Shown: positions 13,301 through 22,945, counted from the stretch's first letter. The stretch: 64,000 bases of DNA from Odobenus rosmarus divergens (GCF_000321225.1 NW_004450302.1:3369394-3433393); one strand, 5' to 3'. A program made the numbers and translations. The notes: generated from the letters alone by a model not told the origin.

Positions 13301-16300
13301 ACTAAACCCCACTGTGCCTCAGTTTCCTACAGCACAAGTAACTGCCTCCCAGAGATCTCCTGGCAACCAAGCAAAGTAACATGAAAACGTCCTGTGATGA
13401 GGCACCTGGGTGGTTTAGTCGGTTAAGAGGCTGCCTTCTGCTCAGGTCATGATCCCAGGGTCCTGGAATCAAGCCCCGCTTCGGGCTCCCTGCTGAGGGA
13501 GCTTCTCCCTCTCCCTCTGTTGCTCCTTCTGCTTGTGTGCTCTCTCTTTCTCTCAAATAAATAAATAAAATCTTTTTTAAAAAATCTTTAAAAAACATTA
13601 AAAGTCCTGTGATGAAGGACATGTTGTCACCATCTAGGGCTATGTTACATGGCAGTTCTGCAAGAGTGCTTCCTGCAATGCTGGCCAGTCCTTTCCAGTC
13701 CACGCACACTTCCAGAGGGCTCCCTCCCTGCGGTGGGCTATGCCACTGTGACCTCTGACCTCTGGCTATGGAGCAAAGCCGGTTACCATGATCCCTCCAG
13801 GACTACTGCCCTCTCCCAAATGAAGTGGGACATCCACAGACTAAAGGTGCCCTCCAGCTGTCACCTGCTAGAGGTGACGGGCCAGCCTAGTAAGGCCAGA
13901 CCAGGTACAAGGGTACAAGGGTGAGGGATGCTCTGGCCCAGACACCTGTCACATCCCTGGTCAGAAGGCCTGGTCTGACAACTTTCAAGGCAGAAGACAG
14001 GACTCGGCTTTGCCCCTGTTGCCTGCCTCATTTCCCATAGTGCAGTGGAGCTAGAGCCTGAGGTTGTTGTGGGAGAGAAAGAAATGATCACAATGAAGAA
14101 GTACCTTTGAAATATAGAGTTGACAGATCATATCCTCTCCTGGCTTGATATCTTTCACCGTCCGGGTGATGAATATACCTCTCCCTTGGCAGCCTGAATC
14201 CGGCTTACAAATATATGTCTTATTTTTTCTTGACCTGCTGTAGTTCTGCAAATCCCCCCAGCTACCAGAGCAGCAGGGAGGGAACGAGATACACTGTTAG
14301 CGGGGGGAGCAGTGAAAAGGAAGGCTAGCTCTTTATTCAAAAAAAAAAAAAAAAAAAAGGCAACAACAACAAAAATACTAAAGCTATCTAATGTGACAAA
14401 GCTCCAGAGTCGACAGACACGTGTTGGGAGATGTGGCAACAAGAGACACAGCCATGCACGTGCACACATGGTGGAGAGAGTGTGGGCTTCGGAGGGAACT
14501 CGGGCCTGGATTTAAACCCAGGCGACACCACTCACCAGCTGTGTAACCCTGTGCAAGGACTTGACCTCTTTAAGCCTCAATTCCACCATCTACACAATGA
14601 GGATAAGATCACCTGTCTTGTATGGTGGTTAATTACGTGACAGAAGGCAGGCAAGGTGCTGATACGTGCTGCATGCTCCGTGAAGGTAGCTGTGATTCAA
14701 GTATTTTGGCTTCCTGGGTTTGCAGATAGGAGATGTGGAGCTCTGCACATGGCTCTAGCCCTGACCGGTGGCGTGACCTTGGATCAACCAGTCTCTTCCC
14801 CTACTGTAGGCTTCAGCTCTTCCCCGGGAACACCTCCACTCCAGCCAGAGTCTCAGTGCGCAACTACTACCCTTGAACACACTCTGAAGAAAGTATCTTC
14901 AGAAGGAAACCAATTTAAGGCATTCTAAATCTCAGTCTTGCTACACTTCTTGTTTTGCATTGGAACTCATTGGCATGGTGACCCTTTGCGAAGTCCCTTC
15001 ACTGCAATGTTCTTCAGTGGCCACTGAAATCTGGAGGAGCCCATTGGCCTGAAGGCAAACATGTTTCTGTCTAAGTTGCTACTGAGTCCTGAAAGTTGTT
15101 CCGGACAAGCTAGGGAAGTCTGGGAATCCAGGGGCTCTTGGTTTGGAAAAGCACTGGGTGCAGAGGACAGAGTGGGATTCTCGCCATGTGAAGAGAATTC
15201 CAATGGCAATGTCTCTCTGCCCCCCTTCTCCTCATCCTAAAGACCAGACTGTACCCAGGTCACGTTCATGTCATCTCACACTCCCTCTGTTTCTTACTGG
15301 TGTGGTCTAAAGCATTTTGTGTACTAAGCATGGATGCCCAGTTTCAAGATGGATAGAGTGAGGCAGGAGACTGGGAAAGGCTGGCTGCCATCCATGGTCC
15401 TGCCATGGAACAGAGGCCAGGTGTCCCTCCAGGCTCCTAATCTGGGCACTAACCATTATCTCACTCCCTCCAGAAGTGCTCAGCGTCCTTAAAAATTCAG
15501 AAACTGCAGTTAAAAGGTTGGAACAAGTTCAAAATCAACAGCTTTCAGGGTCAGAACAAATTCTCATCCCAACTGCAGGCGCAGGCTCCAAGGCACCCAG
15601 CCACTAAATGTCATCTAATTTTTTATAGCAGAGCCTTGTGTTCTCTCAACCTTGGACACACCCTTAATCCCTTCTCTTCCAAGAAAGGGAGAGAGAGATG
15701 GGAGATCCTTTGGGAAGGGAAAGTAGCACCGGGAATCCCGAGCAAGAGGGAAATGGAAATCGGGGGTGGGTAGTGCAGAAGGAAACACAGGTGGGCACTT
15801 ACTCAGCAGGAAGACACCAGGTCCTAGGGAAAAAGTGGAAATCCTTAGGGAACATCTTTAACATGCGGCTCATATTCCTGGCCAGCAAGTCCTTGCGGCA
15901 GATTTCACTCATCCCAGGGAAGTGATTGATTTTCTACAAAGGAAGCCAGAATTCATGAACAACAGGGGCCATGGGAGTACCCATGAGATCCCCTTGGGGG
16001 ACAGTCCTAAAAGGGGGGGCCCACTGGGTAGATGCCACACTTCTACTGAGACCCAGCTCTGCCCCGGACAATACCTGGTAACTTTTCATCTCCATCACCC
16101 TCTCCAGTGACACTGAGTAGTCCGTCCAGTAGAGAGTCCAGTCATTGGCTTCCCCTCCCTCTTGAAGGCCATACCGCTGGGCGGCCCTACGCACTGCCAT
16201 GGAGTTGGAAAAAGAAAGGCCTGTTAGTCCAGGGAGTGGGGGAGGAGCACAGGGTGGGGAGGTTATGCTTTTAGGTGCTCACAGACCCTGCACTGAAGAG

Positions 16301-18472
16301 AGACACCGCAGCTTGCTGGGACTGGAAGCCATCTTGCCTGGTCTGAACACACCATTGCCAAGAAAGGAACATGAAGAGCTACTGAGGCACACAGCCAATA
16401 CCCGGTGAACCCCACAGAAGGTTATCTGGGAAGAATGTTTTACCCGCCCTGGTTTCCCCTTGCCAGGAAGTAGGCTTCTGGCTTTCCTCCAAACACTAAG
16501 CACAGAATGTTCAGGGAATATAAACTAATCCTTAACATCAGCCAGAGCCAAGCTTAATTAGGAAGGTAAATTGACAGGAAAAAAAGTATACAATGCATTT
16601 CAAAACCACATATATGCTATCACATCCTTCTTTCCCTGTCCCTGTTAGCATTAGTAACTGGGAGATGACTCCAACACAAACTCAAACGCCTTCAAGGGCC
16701 TGGAAAGGAAGAAGTGCCTATAGTGACCCAGGGGAGTCAGGACCAATGTAAAACATTCAAATTTGAAATGCATATAATGACAATGCTGCTCTATAGTTCG
16801 ATATAGTTCTGTAGGTCATCTTCAGCCTGTGGACTGCCAGTCTCTAACTCGTGCTCTAACAAGCAGAAACAGCTGCCTTCTCTACAATCAGATTCCCAAA
16901 TAACCCTATAGAGGAAGTATAGAGAGCTAAAATATACACCACTGTGGTCAAAACCCATATTTCCTTGGAATGAGATTCCCAACTTCCTCAAATAGTTCAT
17001 TGAGAAAGGAAACAACAGAATGTGGAGACACCCACTTTTCATCCTCAAGAATATACAAGATGACCCTTCCCAACCCTTTGGGGTAATCCACTGGGTCCCC
17101 GTCATGGATCCCTTGAATGCAGGTGCTCACCGCTCTCATATCGGCAGGTGGAGAGATTGATCACCAATCATCTGGAAAGAGAAAAAGGAAAGCAAGACAG
17201 AGACAGACACACTTGCCAGGACAGGTGACCACACCCAGAAGCATCGGTCCCAGGCGGGGCTGCATGAAACCCATCCTGCCACACTAAGCCTGTTCTGACT
17301 ACCCCCCATGACTAAAGACACGGATCCCAAGGGTCTCAGAGTGGCGGAAGACACGGACTCTACCAATGCCCCGCACAGAGGCAGAAATTCTGTACTGCGG
17401 TTATAACTACTTCTGCTTCAGCTTCATATGAACATCATCACCTCCTCAATCCTTTTACTCCAGTGGCCCATCCAGAAAGGGAAGTGAAAAATGTTTGGGC
17501 CAAGTTACTTCATGGTCTCCCTCCTCTTGCCCCCCCACTAAGGGAAGTGGTGAGTTAGAAAGTGGACAAGCTTTCCAGCATCAGTGAGTCTGAGGAGTGA
17601 TTCGTTGTCCCTGAAAGAAGCAAGGTGTGACGGAATAGTAGGTAGAAACCAGAATGCAGAAGCCACAGGCAGATCCTAAGAAGTCAGCGTCAGTTTCATT
17701 ATTTTTAAAATGTACTAAGTTCCCAGGACAATAAGCACTTCCTTAAAATGAGGAAATTGTCTCTTCCCACACAATTAAAAAAAAAAAAAAGCATTCTAAA
17801 CACAAATAGAATGAAGATTAGGACAAGGTGTGGTTTGAGATTACACACACCATTATTTGATTCTATAAAACCGATCATCAGGGACACCTGGGTGGCTCAG
17901 TTGGTTAAGCATCTGCCTTCGGCTCAGGTCATGATCCCAGGGTCCCGGGATCAAGTCCCACATCGGGCTCCCTGCTCAGGGGGGAGCCTGCTTCTCCCTC
18001 TCCCTCTGCCTGCCACTCCCCCTGCTTGTGCTCTCTCTCTCTGTCAAATAAATAAATAAAATCTTCAATCAATCAATCAAACAGATCATCAGGTGGATTC
18101 TTCTCATAATGAACTGAAGGAGGTGTGATTTTGAAGGTCCCAGCACACAACATCTCTTTAACCTCTCGTTAGTGGCCAAGGCCCCCTCCCCTCCAGGTCC
18201 CTTCTGCTCCCAACAACATGGATCCCCATTCCCCGTCTTTCAGTCCTAACCTCTTTTTCTTCCTCTTCTTCTTGCCTTGCTGCTGGGCATTCTGAAGTCC
18301 CTCTTGCGCCCCAGTGTTCTCGCTCACGAAAGCCAGGGTGATGATTTCCTTCGGATCTTCTTGGGAACTGTCCTCCCGCTCTTCCAAGTCTGCCCCTTCC
18401 TCACCGTCCAAAGGCAGGCACTGGGGCATCTCCCCAGCCTGGGAGGAGGCTCTGGGGAAATCCCTGCACACC
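1177..18472 (-). CDS. TTLL6: Tubulin polyglutamylase TTLL6, eleven exons; 3' end outside window
   Basis: TTLL6 is an ATP-grasp enzyme that adds glutamate to tubulin tails in ciliary axonemes and prefers to lengthen existing side chains. The coding order on the minus strand is 18472-18251, 17171-17131, 16193-16075, 15933-15803, 14261-14105, 13151-13008, 12383-12298, 6593-6368, 5078-4903, 2597-2409, 1348-1177 (1663 coding bases). All borders have AG acceptors and GT donors, and all phases join, except that the second exon starts with an in-frame TGA. Visible motifs are the ATP-binding [10 protein letters not shown] loop, [33 protein letters not shown] and the Mg-binding WLLE/VNHSPSF. The basic tail after VNHSPSF corresponds to the cationic microtubule-binding region. 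The human protein is roughly 840 residues, so the remaining C-terminal exons should lie to the left of position 1. Identification is from recalled family sequence, and the neighbour CALCOCO2 matches known synteny. Confidence 0.94.
1865..2056 (+). repeat. SINEC (tRNA-derived SINE)
   Basis: It has the head GCGCCTGGGTGGCTCAG, a CT-rich body and a poly-A tail. It is flanked by the 13-bp target-site duplication AAAATGAGGTGAT (1852-1864 and 2057-2069), so it is a clean insertion in a TTLL6 intron. Confidence 0.95.
2409..2597 (-). CDS. TTLL6: TTLL6 exon ([12 protein letters not shown]...SRAREVYAR)
   Basis: The 189-bp exon lies between ttccccccccag and TATGCCCG|GTAGGA. It encodes [40 protein letters not shown] and [20 protein letters not shown]. 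It corresponds to the helical segment after the catalytic core that contacts the microtubule surface. One base precedes the first full codon and two follow the last. Confidence 0.94.
3688..3892 (-). repeat. SINEC, reverse orientation
   Basis: It starts with a T-rich tail (AAGATTTTATTTATTTATTTGAC) of the reversed element, followed by a GAGA tract, and ends at the reversed head GAGCCACCCAAGCGC. Confidence 0.93.
4290..4478 (+). repeat. SINEC
   Basis: Head TGCGCCTGGGTGGCTCAG, CT tract, and tail AATAAAATCTTTTAAAAAAA. It sits between two TTLL6 exons. Confidence 0.93.
4660..4830 (-). repeat. MIR-like ancient SINE
   Basis: Degenerate reverse MIR: GTGCCAGGCACTATG, then TTATCTCATTTAATTC, then a cagaaag..ctgaggctcaaag block. 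It overlaps the edge of a TTLL6 intron only. Confidence 0.55.
4903..5078 (-). CDS. TTLL6: TTLL6 exon (VNHSPSF, start of tubulin-binding region)
   Basis: The 176-bp exon lies between ctgccctcacag and GAGACCAG|GTACAG. It encodes [40 protein letters not shown] and [19 protein letters not shown]. The Asn of VNHS completes the metal site. Human TTLL6 has Arg where this has Trp (TDSWLDKEV); CGG to TGG is a one-step CpG transition. Downstream the chain becomes basic and helical. Confidence 0.94.
6368..6593 (-). CDS. TTLL6: TTLL6 exon (catalytic C-lobe, [11 protein letters not shown]...WLLE)
   Basis: The 226-bp exon lies between ggtttccttccag and CTGGAG|GTAGAG. It encodes [20 protein letters not shown] and later [40 protein letters not shown] and LE. 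The D of FDILLD and the E of WLLE are the conserved metal-binding acids of the ATP-grasp site. The 5.7-kb intron upstream of it holds LINE-1 and MIR copies. Confidence 0.95.
7093..7292 (+). repeat. SINEC with target-site duplication
   Basis: The duplication AAAGACACAGAAACTT occurs just before the head (from 7077) and again after the poly-A (from about 7293). The element has long A-runs in its tail. Confidence 0.95.
7405..7869 (+). mobile_element. LINE-1 3' end, truncated
   Basis: The sequence around TACACAATGGAATATTAC, then GAGCGAAATAAGTCAGTC-type sequence and GAGCACTGGGTGTTATA, is the end of ORF2 and 3' UTR of carnivore LINE-1. It ends in an A-rich tail. It has no intact ORF. Confidence 0.85.
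7996..8358 (+). mobile_element. LINE-1 3' end, second copy
   Basis: It repeats the 7.4-kb copy (ATCGACAGATGAATGGATAA, ACACAATGGAATATTATGC, GCGAAATAAGTCAGTCAGAG) with divergence and ends in poly-A at about 8344-8358. It is 5'-truncated and non-coding. Confidence 0.85.
8359..8640 (+). mobile_element. LINE-1 3' UTR, third copy
   Basis: A different part of the carnivore LINE-1 3' UTR: AACCATGAGAGACTATGGAC, a G-rich run, GAGCACTGGGTGTTATACCC and CATCAAAAACTAATGATG, ending in an A-rich tail. The reverse of this unit is seen again at 42318-42530. Confidence 0.85.
8641..10105. other. TTLL6 intron, no gene seen
   Basis: A/G-rich unique sequence with no exon of either gene. A short MIR-like piece (ATGTGCCAGGCACC) occurs near 9370. 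The chance ORFs here show no recognisable family. Confidence 0.5.
10108..10340 (+). repeat. MIR
   Basis: It carries the order typical of MIR: GTGGCCTAGTGGTGAAGGG, then CTTGGGCAAGTTACTTAACC, the TGATAATAATAATTC block and CAGTGCCTGGCACCTAGCAA. Confidence 0.85.
11420..11600 (+). repeat. MIR
   Basis: Contains TGTGACCTTGGGCAGCTTAA and CAGTTTCCTTGTCTGTAAAA, the core of MIR. Divergent, no target-site duplication visible. Confidence 0.85.
12298..12383 (-). CDS. TTLL6: TTLL6 exon ([11 protein letters not shown])
   Basis: The 86-bp exon lies between ctttccccag and AAGAG|GTAAGG. It encodes [20 protein letters not shown] followed by [14 protein letters not shown] is the family signature next to the substrate and nucleotide pocket. 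It ends two bases into the Arg codon. Confidence 0.95.
12715..12870 (+). repeat. MIR
   Basis: Contains TGTGACCTTGGACAAGTTCC and TTTCCTCATTTGTAAAATGG. It lies in the intron between the TTLL6 LTNY exon and the FDLR exon. Confidence 0.85.
13008..13151 (-). CDS. TTLL6: TTLL6 exon ([19 protein letters not shown]...)
   Basis: The 144-bp exon (48 codons, phase 0 at both ends) lies between cctcctcgcag and AACCTG|GTGAGC. It encodes [20 protein letters not shown] followed by [20 protein letters not shown] and SHPSTDNL. The FDLRIYVL and GLARFAT motifs are core features of the TTL fold. Confidence 0.95.
13401..13603 (+). repeat. SINEC with target-site duplication
   Basis: The duplication GTCCTGTGATGA lies at 13389-13400 and 13604-13615. 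The head reads GGCACCTGGGTGGTTTAGTC. Confidence 0.95.
14105..14261 (-). CDS. TTLL6: TTLL6 exon with ATP-binding loop
   Basis: The 157-bp exon lies between ctctggtag and TCAAAG|GTACTT. It encodes [20 protein letters not shown] followed by [20 protein letters not shown] and [13 protein letters not shown]. The [15 protein letters not shown] stretch is the ATP-grasp nucleotide-binding lysine and glycine-rich loop; the key residues K, P, G-x-x-G-x-G and I are all present. The reading frame is intact. Confidence 0.95.
14480..14660 (+). repeat. MIR
   Basis: Contains GGGCTTCGGAGGGAACTCGG, CACTCACCAGCTGTGTAACC and TCTACACAATGAGGATAAGA, in MIR order. Confidence 0.75.
14661..15802. other. TTLL6 intron, no gene seen
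   Basis: Unique sequence between the MIR and the NHFPG exon. I see no repeat signature and no exon on either strand. Confidence 0.5.
15803..15933 (-). CDS. TTLL6: TTLL6 exon ([15 protein letters not shown]...WCLPA)
   Basis: The 131-bp exon lies between tttgtag and GCTGA|GTAAGT. It encodes [20 protein letters not shown] and then [23 protein letters not shown]. The NHFPG...CRKD...N motif is shared by TTLL glutamylases and belongs to the N-terminal lobe. It ends with two bases of the next codon (GA, completed by C to give Asp). Confidence 0.94.
16075..16193 (-). CDS. TTLL6: TTLL6 exon ([10 protein letters not shown]...MEMKSYQ)
   Basis: The 119-bp exon follows ccatggcag and ends CAG|GTATTG. It encodes [19 protein letters not shown] and then [21 protein letters not shown]. 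The YWTD segment is typical of the start of the TTL domain in polyglutamylases of the TTLL6/13 group. It ends on a codon boundary. Confidence 0.93.
16194..17130. other. TTLL6 intron, no gene seen
   Basis: AT-moderate unique sequence between the YWTD exon and the 41-bp exon. It includes chance minus-strand ORFs that show no family resemblance. Confidence 0.5.
17131..17171 (-). CDS. TTLL6: TTLL6 41-bp exon ([12 protein letters not shown]) with in-frame TGA at its start
   Basis: The acceptor is tttttctctttccag and the donor is GAGAGCG|GTGAGC. The only frame matching TTLL6 reads [12 protein letters not shown] and joins correctly to the next exon (S-V-R-R-A-A). The exon starts A-TGA-TTG-GTG, so joining it to the preceding AG gives AGA followed by TGA, a stop. 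Both other frames also stop inside the exon. Compared with the human protein (..KKR-LVINLS..) there are three extra bases between the AG and the TTG codon. Confidence 0.75.
17883..18080 (+). repeat. SINEC with target-site duplication
   Basis: GATCATCAGG flanks both sides (to 17882, and from about 18082). The tail ends in a short (AATC)n run. Confidence 0.94.
18251..18472 (-). CDS. TTLL6: TTLL6 N-terminal exon (lysine-rich)
   Basis: The acceptor is ctctctccccag and the donor is AAGAG|GTTAGG. The 222-bp exon is open throughout in the TTLL6 frame. Its first methionine is at 18429-18427 ([20 protein letters not shown]...), which I take as the likely start, although the frame stays open back to the acceptor and an upstream coding exon cannot be excluded. 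The exon is acidic and ends in the basic run GKKKRKKK, which leads into the TTL core. It ends two bases into a codon (AG). Confidence 0.8.
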
Positions 18473-21400
18473 CTGGGGAGAGAGCAGAGGGAGCAGCAGT
18501 TACTTAGATCTGCCTGCAGGGGGACCCCCTCCCTTGCTCATGTGGGTGGTAGGCCCACTCTGAGACCAGGCGCTGATTGCCGCTTAGAAAATGCCACCCC
18601 ACCTCCACGGTTGGTACAAGCTCGGGGAGAGAGCTGATTCCACCTTTTGCCCTCGGGGACTCTGACCTTGGGGACTCACTCAGCCAACCCTGGCTTTGGT
18701 TTTTGCCCTCTGGGATTTGCAGGAGCAGGCTGAGAGGCTATGCATGGCACCACCTGGTAAACAATCTTATTAAAGTGAGTGAGTGTCTGGAGACGCCCTC
18801 AAGAACCAAGCCCTAAGCCTTCCCAACTGAGGGAGTTAGTCCCAGTGGGTGCAGATGAGGTGCTCTGAGGAGGTCTGTTAACTGTTTCGACACTACAAGG
18901 AACCCCCCACGCCCAGCCTGCTGCTGATGCTGAATGCAAAGGTAGCTTTGGAGCACAGGGTCAATACGTAGCTGACTGAACACAATTCAAGCCCAGGGCC
19001 AGACGGAGACCTTCAGAGACCCCACCCACAGAAAAGGTACAGCGTCTCCCTGATTCAATTCAACACAAAAACAAGACCAAATGGTAAAAATACCAATAAG
19101 GAAGTCTAGCAAATTCTTGTCCTCCCTCCCAACCATTCCCATGATGACTTCTTTGTTGTTTGCTTGAAATTTCAAATATCAAAATCTTTAATGGTTTTTA
19201 ATGCCCCTGTTTCAATAATCCTTAGGAATGTGCCTTTGGGTAACCCAGAAGAGCCCAGATCCAATCAACGGATCTATCTCCTTCACATCCAAGGCTTCTA
19301 TGACCATAAAGCCAAATTTCTGGGGCTCCTCCTCCTCTTTACCCCCCAAATCCTGCCAACCTCCTCACCACGGCAACCCCTGTCCTTTGATGCCTTTGCT
19401 ACTTACTACCTGTTCTTCCCTCATCAACTCTTTGGCTTTTAAAAAAAGATAGTAATATTTTTATGATAATTTATTACAGTGAAATAATAAACCATTAAAG
19501 GGAGTTTAGACAAGGATAGGGTGAGAAATCACATGTGGCTTTCCTACCCTGGAAGAGCAACTTTGCCCCCTTTGTATATTCTCTTTGTTTCTTAACTTCT
19601 AAGCATAATTATTCTTCTATAATTGTAACCATACTATAGAAACCATTTTCTATCTGTTTCCCCCTCCCACACACACTTAATATCATATCAGAAACTTCCT
19701 TTTGGTGGTGACAAAGTTTACTTGTTTCCAGTGTTTAATGGCTGTGTAATAAAACCCCACTGAAGGAATGTGCCTGAATTTAACTGACCATTGCCCTATT
19801 GCTGGCTATGTAAGATGCTTCCAATTTTGCTGTTATATTAATAGCTCTGAAATGCGCACTTTCGTGTATAGAAGGCCTTTTACTTCTTGAGGATTATTTT
19901 TCTTAAGATATATATCCAGAACCAGGATTACTAGGTTAACATAAAAATTATATAGCTTCTGGTTTTATTTTATCTATCTATCTATCTATTTATATCGCCA
20001 TGTTGTTTTCCAGAGGGACTCCAACAGTTTGGATTACCACCAGCAATACATGATAACAGCAGGCCCAACAGACTCACACAATCTCATGGGAATCACATTT
20101 CCTTCGTACCCACACTGGCTAATTCTCAACAACGTTTTGTACGTTATGGGCCATGTTTTTACCATTACTGCACCCTTCCATGTCTCTCTGCCCCTTTCCC
20201 AAACCAAAATTGGGGAGTGGAGGGCTCTAACTTGGAGGCTACCTAGGAATAACTTAATAATAAGCCCTTATATGAAAGTACTTCTTTATGTTTTTCAAAG
20301 AGTTATCCCATACACCATCGCACTGAATGCTCACAACCATCGCCAAGAGGAAGGGCAGCATTATTAAGTCAGCCAAGGATCACCTTGGGTTTCTCTCTTG
20401 CTCAAGAGGACTGCCACTTATAGCCAAGCCCCTTTATGGCGACACCTGAGCAGGGGGAGAAAGCGTTGTACATGGCACAACGAACCAATGACACCTGGGC
20501 CTTGTGAGTCCCTTTTCCCAGTGAACAGGCACATTCTTGTTCAAAAGGACTAAGGTGCATGAACTCTTGACCTTGAGTTGCTCCCTTGGTTCCAGGTAAA
20601 CAGCCACTTCCACTCGCCTAGCCTTCCACAACCAGCTTCTGTTTACCAGGCCCTGGAGGAGTAGCCTCCGTTTACCTAAAGGTTAATGTTAACTTGAGGA
20701 GAGAAAACTGACCCTGAATTTGGCCTCTGGAGTTGCGAGTTGTCTTTGCTTTTTTTTGAGTCTTTGCCCAAGTGGTAAGAACAAGTCATGGCTGTTGCTA
20801 CTTGTCTGCGTCAAAGAGAAAAACAACAACAACGGCAAAAAGATCAAATGCTGTGGACTCTTGCACTACGAGAGGGCCCCAGGCACATAGACCAAGGAGC
20901 TGAGCCCACGTACTTCTAAAGAAACTGCTCCCCATAGCGTACTTAGCTGCCTTCCCCTGGATTCTAGGCTATCTATGACGTGAGAGCCACTTGAATGGTA
21001 CCCGAGTCAGGGGCAAGATGGTGGAGAGCAGTCAATGCCACATGGCGTCTACTTTGGCTTTGCCTTTGGCCCCCCCAGCTTTCTCTTCCCCCAGACCTCT
21101 CCTTCCTGTTTCATCCTCAACACTAAATCCCTGCTGAATTCTCTCAAAGTCTCCTGACAGAGAATATCTTGCTCCGAGTTTGCTGGGGTGGGGGGTGCAT
21201 GTGTTGCGTGCCAAACCTAGCCCGCTGACATGCTCACCTGGCCCACCACCGTGTGTCCTTGGGATAGTTTTAAATAGAAGTAGTTGCCAATAACCAGACA
21301 ATGTAGATTTCTCATAAAAATCCAGAATTTCCATTTCTTTTGGGAAAGTCGGGCCCCATTGCTTCATGCCAGCTATCCAATAGAGCCAAGTCGTGGCTCC

Positions 21401-21640
21401 CTCTTAGGTATTTTTCAGTCGGCCCCAGTCCCGTCCTTACAGTCTCCCTGATACAGGAGCCAAGCAACAGGTGCCCTGGTGCTATTATTTTCCTTACAGT
21501 AGCATTAAGAGAGAGGGAACATTTTTGTATGCCCAGGTCATTTGTCTCCTTCAGGCCAGAGGCCCAGCCCCATGGACATCTGGATTGAGCCATCCTCCTT
21601 TAGCACATCCCTGGCCCCCAAGCAGCAATGAGTTAGAACA
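18473..21640. other. TTLL6 5' intron, mostly unique DNA
   Basis: No exon is recognised. The stretch holds a short (ATCT)n run near 19970-19992, a degenerate MIR-like block around 20230-20370, and AT-rich sequence at 19.4-20.0 kb. The unique-looking 20301-20344 segment is the source or copy of a piece found again at 22349-22392. Confidence 0.5.
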
Positions 21641-21652
21641 AAAGCTGCTTCC

Positions 21653-21833
21653 TGGGGCGCCTGGGTGGCTCAGATGTTTAAGCATCTGCCTTCGGCTCAG
21701 GTCATGATCCCAGGGTCCTGGGATCAAGTCCCGCATCGGGCTCCCTGCTCCTTGGGAGCCTGCTTCTCCCTCTCTCTCTCTTTCTCCCTCTGTCTCTCAT
21801 GAATAAATAAATAAAATCTTAAAAAAAAAAAAA
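21653..21833 (+). repeat. SINEC with target-site duplication
   Basis: AAAGCTGCTTCC lies at 21641-21652 and 21834-21845. It has the full head, the CT tract and a poly-A of 16. Confidence 0.95.
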
Positions 21834-21865
21834 AAAGCTGCTTCCCCCCAGGACCTCTCAAGTCT

Positions 21866-22058
21866 TTTTTTTTTAAGATTTTATTTATTTATTTGAGAGA
21901 GAGAATGAGAGATAGAGAGCACGAGAGGGAAGAGGGTCAGAGGGAGAAGCAGACCCCCCGCTGAGCAGGGAGCCCGATGCGGCACTCGATCCCGGGACTC
22001 CAGGATCATGACCTGGGCCGAAGGCAGTCGCTTAACCAACTGAGCCACCCAGGCACCC
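21866..22058 (-). repeat. SINEC, reverse, with target-site duplication
   Basis: AGGACCTCTCAAGTCTT lies on both sides (from about 21850 and 22059). It is inserted directly beside the preceding forward SINE. Confidence 0.95.
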
Positions 22059-22327
22059 AGGACCTCTCAAGTCTTATTAAACTCTATCAGCCTTCTCTTT
22101 ACAAGTCTCAGCAGCCACTCCCTGCTAACCTGGGGGTCCCCACCTACTCTCCTGCCCAACAATTTCATTGTCAAAAGTAATCTTGCAGCCTTGAGGAATC
22201 AAAGGAGGAGAGGCATTAAATTCTAAGGACAAAGCCTAAGGAGAATACAAAAGAGTGAAGGGTGCTGCCAACATCCTGAGCCATACATACACCCTGGTGT
22301 AAGGGCCTCTGCAGTCAGAGAAATGAC

Positions 22328-22490
22328 TTTTATTTATTTATTTGTTTGAGTTATTCCATACACCATCGCACTGAATGCTCACAACCATCGCCCAGTGTGG
22401 AGCCCAGCATAAGGCCTGAACTCACGGCCCTGCAATCAAGACCTGAGCTGAGATCAAGAGTCGGATGCCCAACTGACTGAGCCACCCAGG
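22328..22490 (-). repeat. SINEC, reverse, carrying a foreign 44-bp insert
   Basis: It begins TTTATTTATTTATTTG and ends GACTGAGCCACCCAGGCG, as a reverse SINEC does. Positions 22349-22392 are not SINE sequence: they match 20301-20344 with one mismatch. Confidence 0.85.
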
Positions 22491-22642
22491 CGAAGCATCT
22501 GATTCTTTGATCTCAGCTCAGGTCTTGACCTCAGGGTCATGAGTTCAAGCTCTGCATTGGGCCCCACACTGGGCGTAGAGCCTACTTAAAAAAAAAAAAA
22601 AAGAATCGGATGCTTAACCGAATGGGCCACCCAGGCACCCCC
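22490..22642. repeat. Two SINEC fragments in opposite orientation
   Basis: A forward fragment without its head (GATCTCAGCTCAGGTCTTGA to CCTACTTAAAAAA) is followed by a short reverse piece ending GGGCCACCCAGGCACCCC. With the reverse SINE before it, the stretch can fold into a long hairpin. Confidence 0.8.
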
Positions 22643-22671
22643 AGAGATGTGACTCTAAATCACTTGCTAAG

Positions 22672-22880
22672 GGGCGCCTGGGTGGCTCAGATGGTTAAGC
22701 GTCTGCCTTCGGCTCAGGTCATGATCCCAGGGTCCTAGGATCGAGCCTCACATCAGGCTCCTGGCTCAGCGGGGAGCCTGCTTCTCCCTCTCCCTCTGCC
22801 TCTCTCCCTGCTCATGCTCTCTCTCTCTCTCTCTCGCTCGCTCTCTGTATCTCTGTGTCTCAAATGAATAAATAACATCT

Positions 22881-22930
<50 letters not shown>
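22672..22930 (+). repeat. SINEC with (AAAT)n tail
   Basis: The duplication AAATCACTTGCTAAG lies at about 22657-22671 and 22931-22945. The tail has grown into an (AAAT)n microsatellite at 22884-22934. Confidence 0.95.
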
Positions 22931-22937
<7 letters not shown>

Positions 22938-22945
22938 TTGCTAAG

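Noticed and set aside
22672..22936. tRNA-like heads of the SINEs as tRNA genes
   Set aside because: They are tRNA-derived but lack an intact cloverleaf and end in CT-rich bodies and poly-A.
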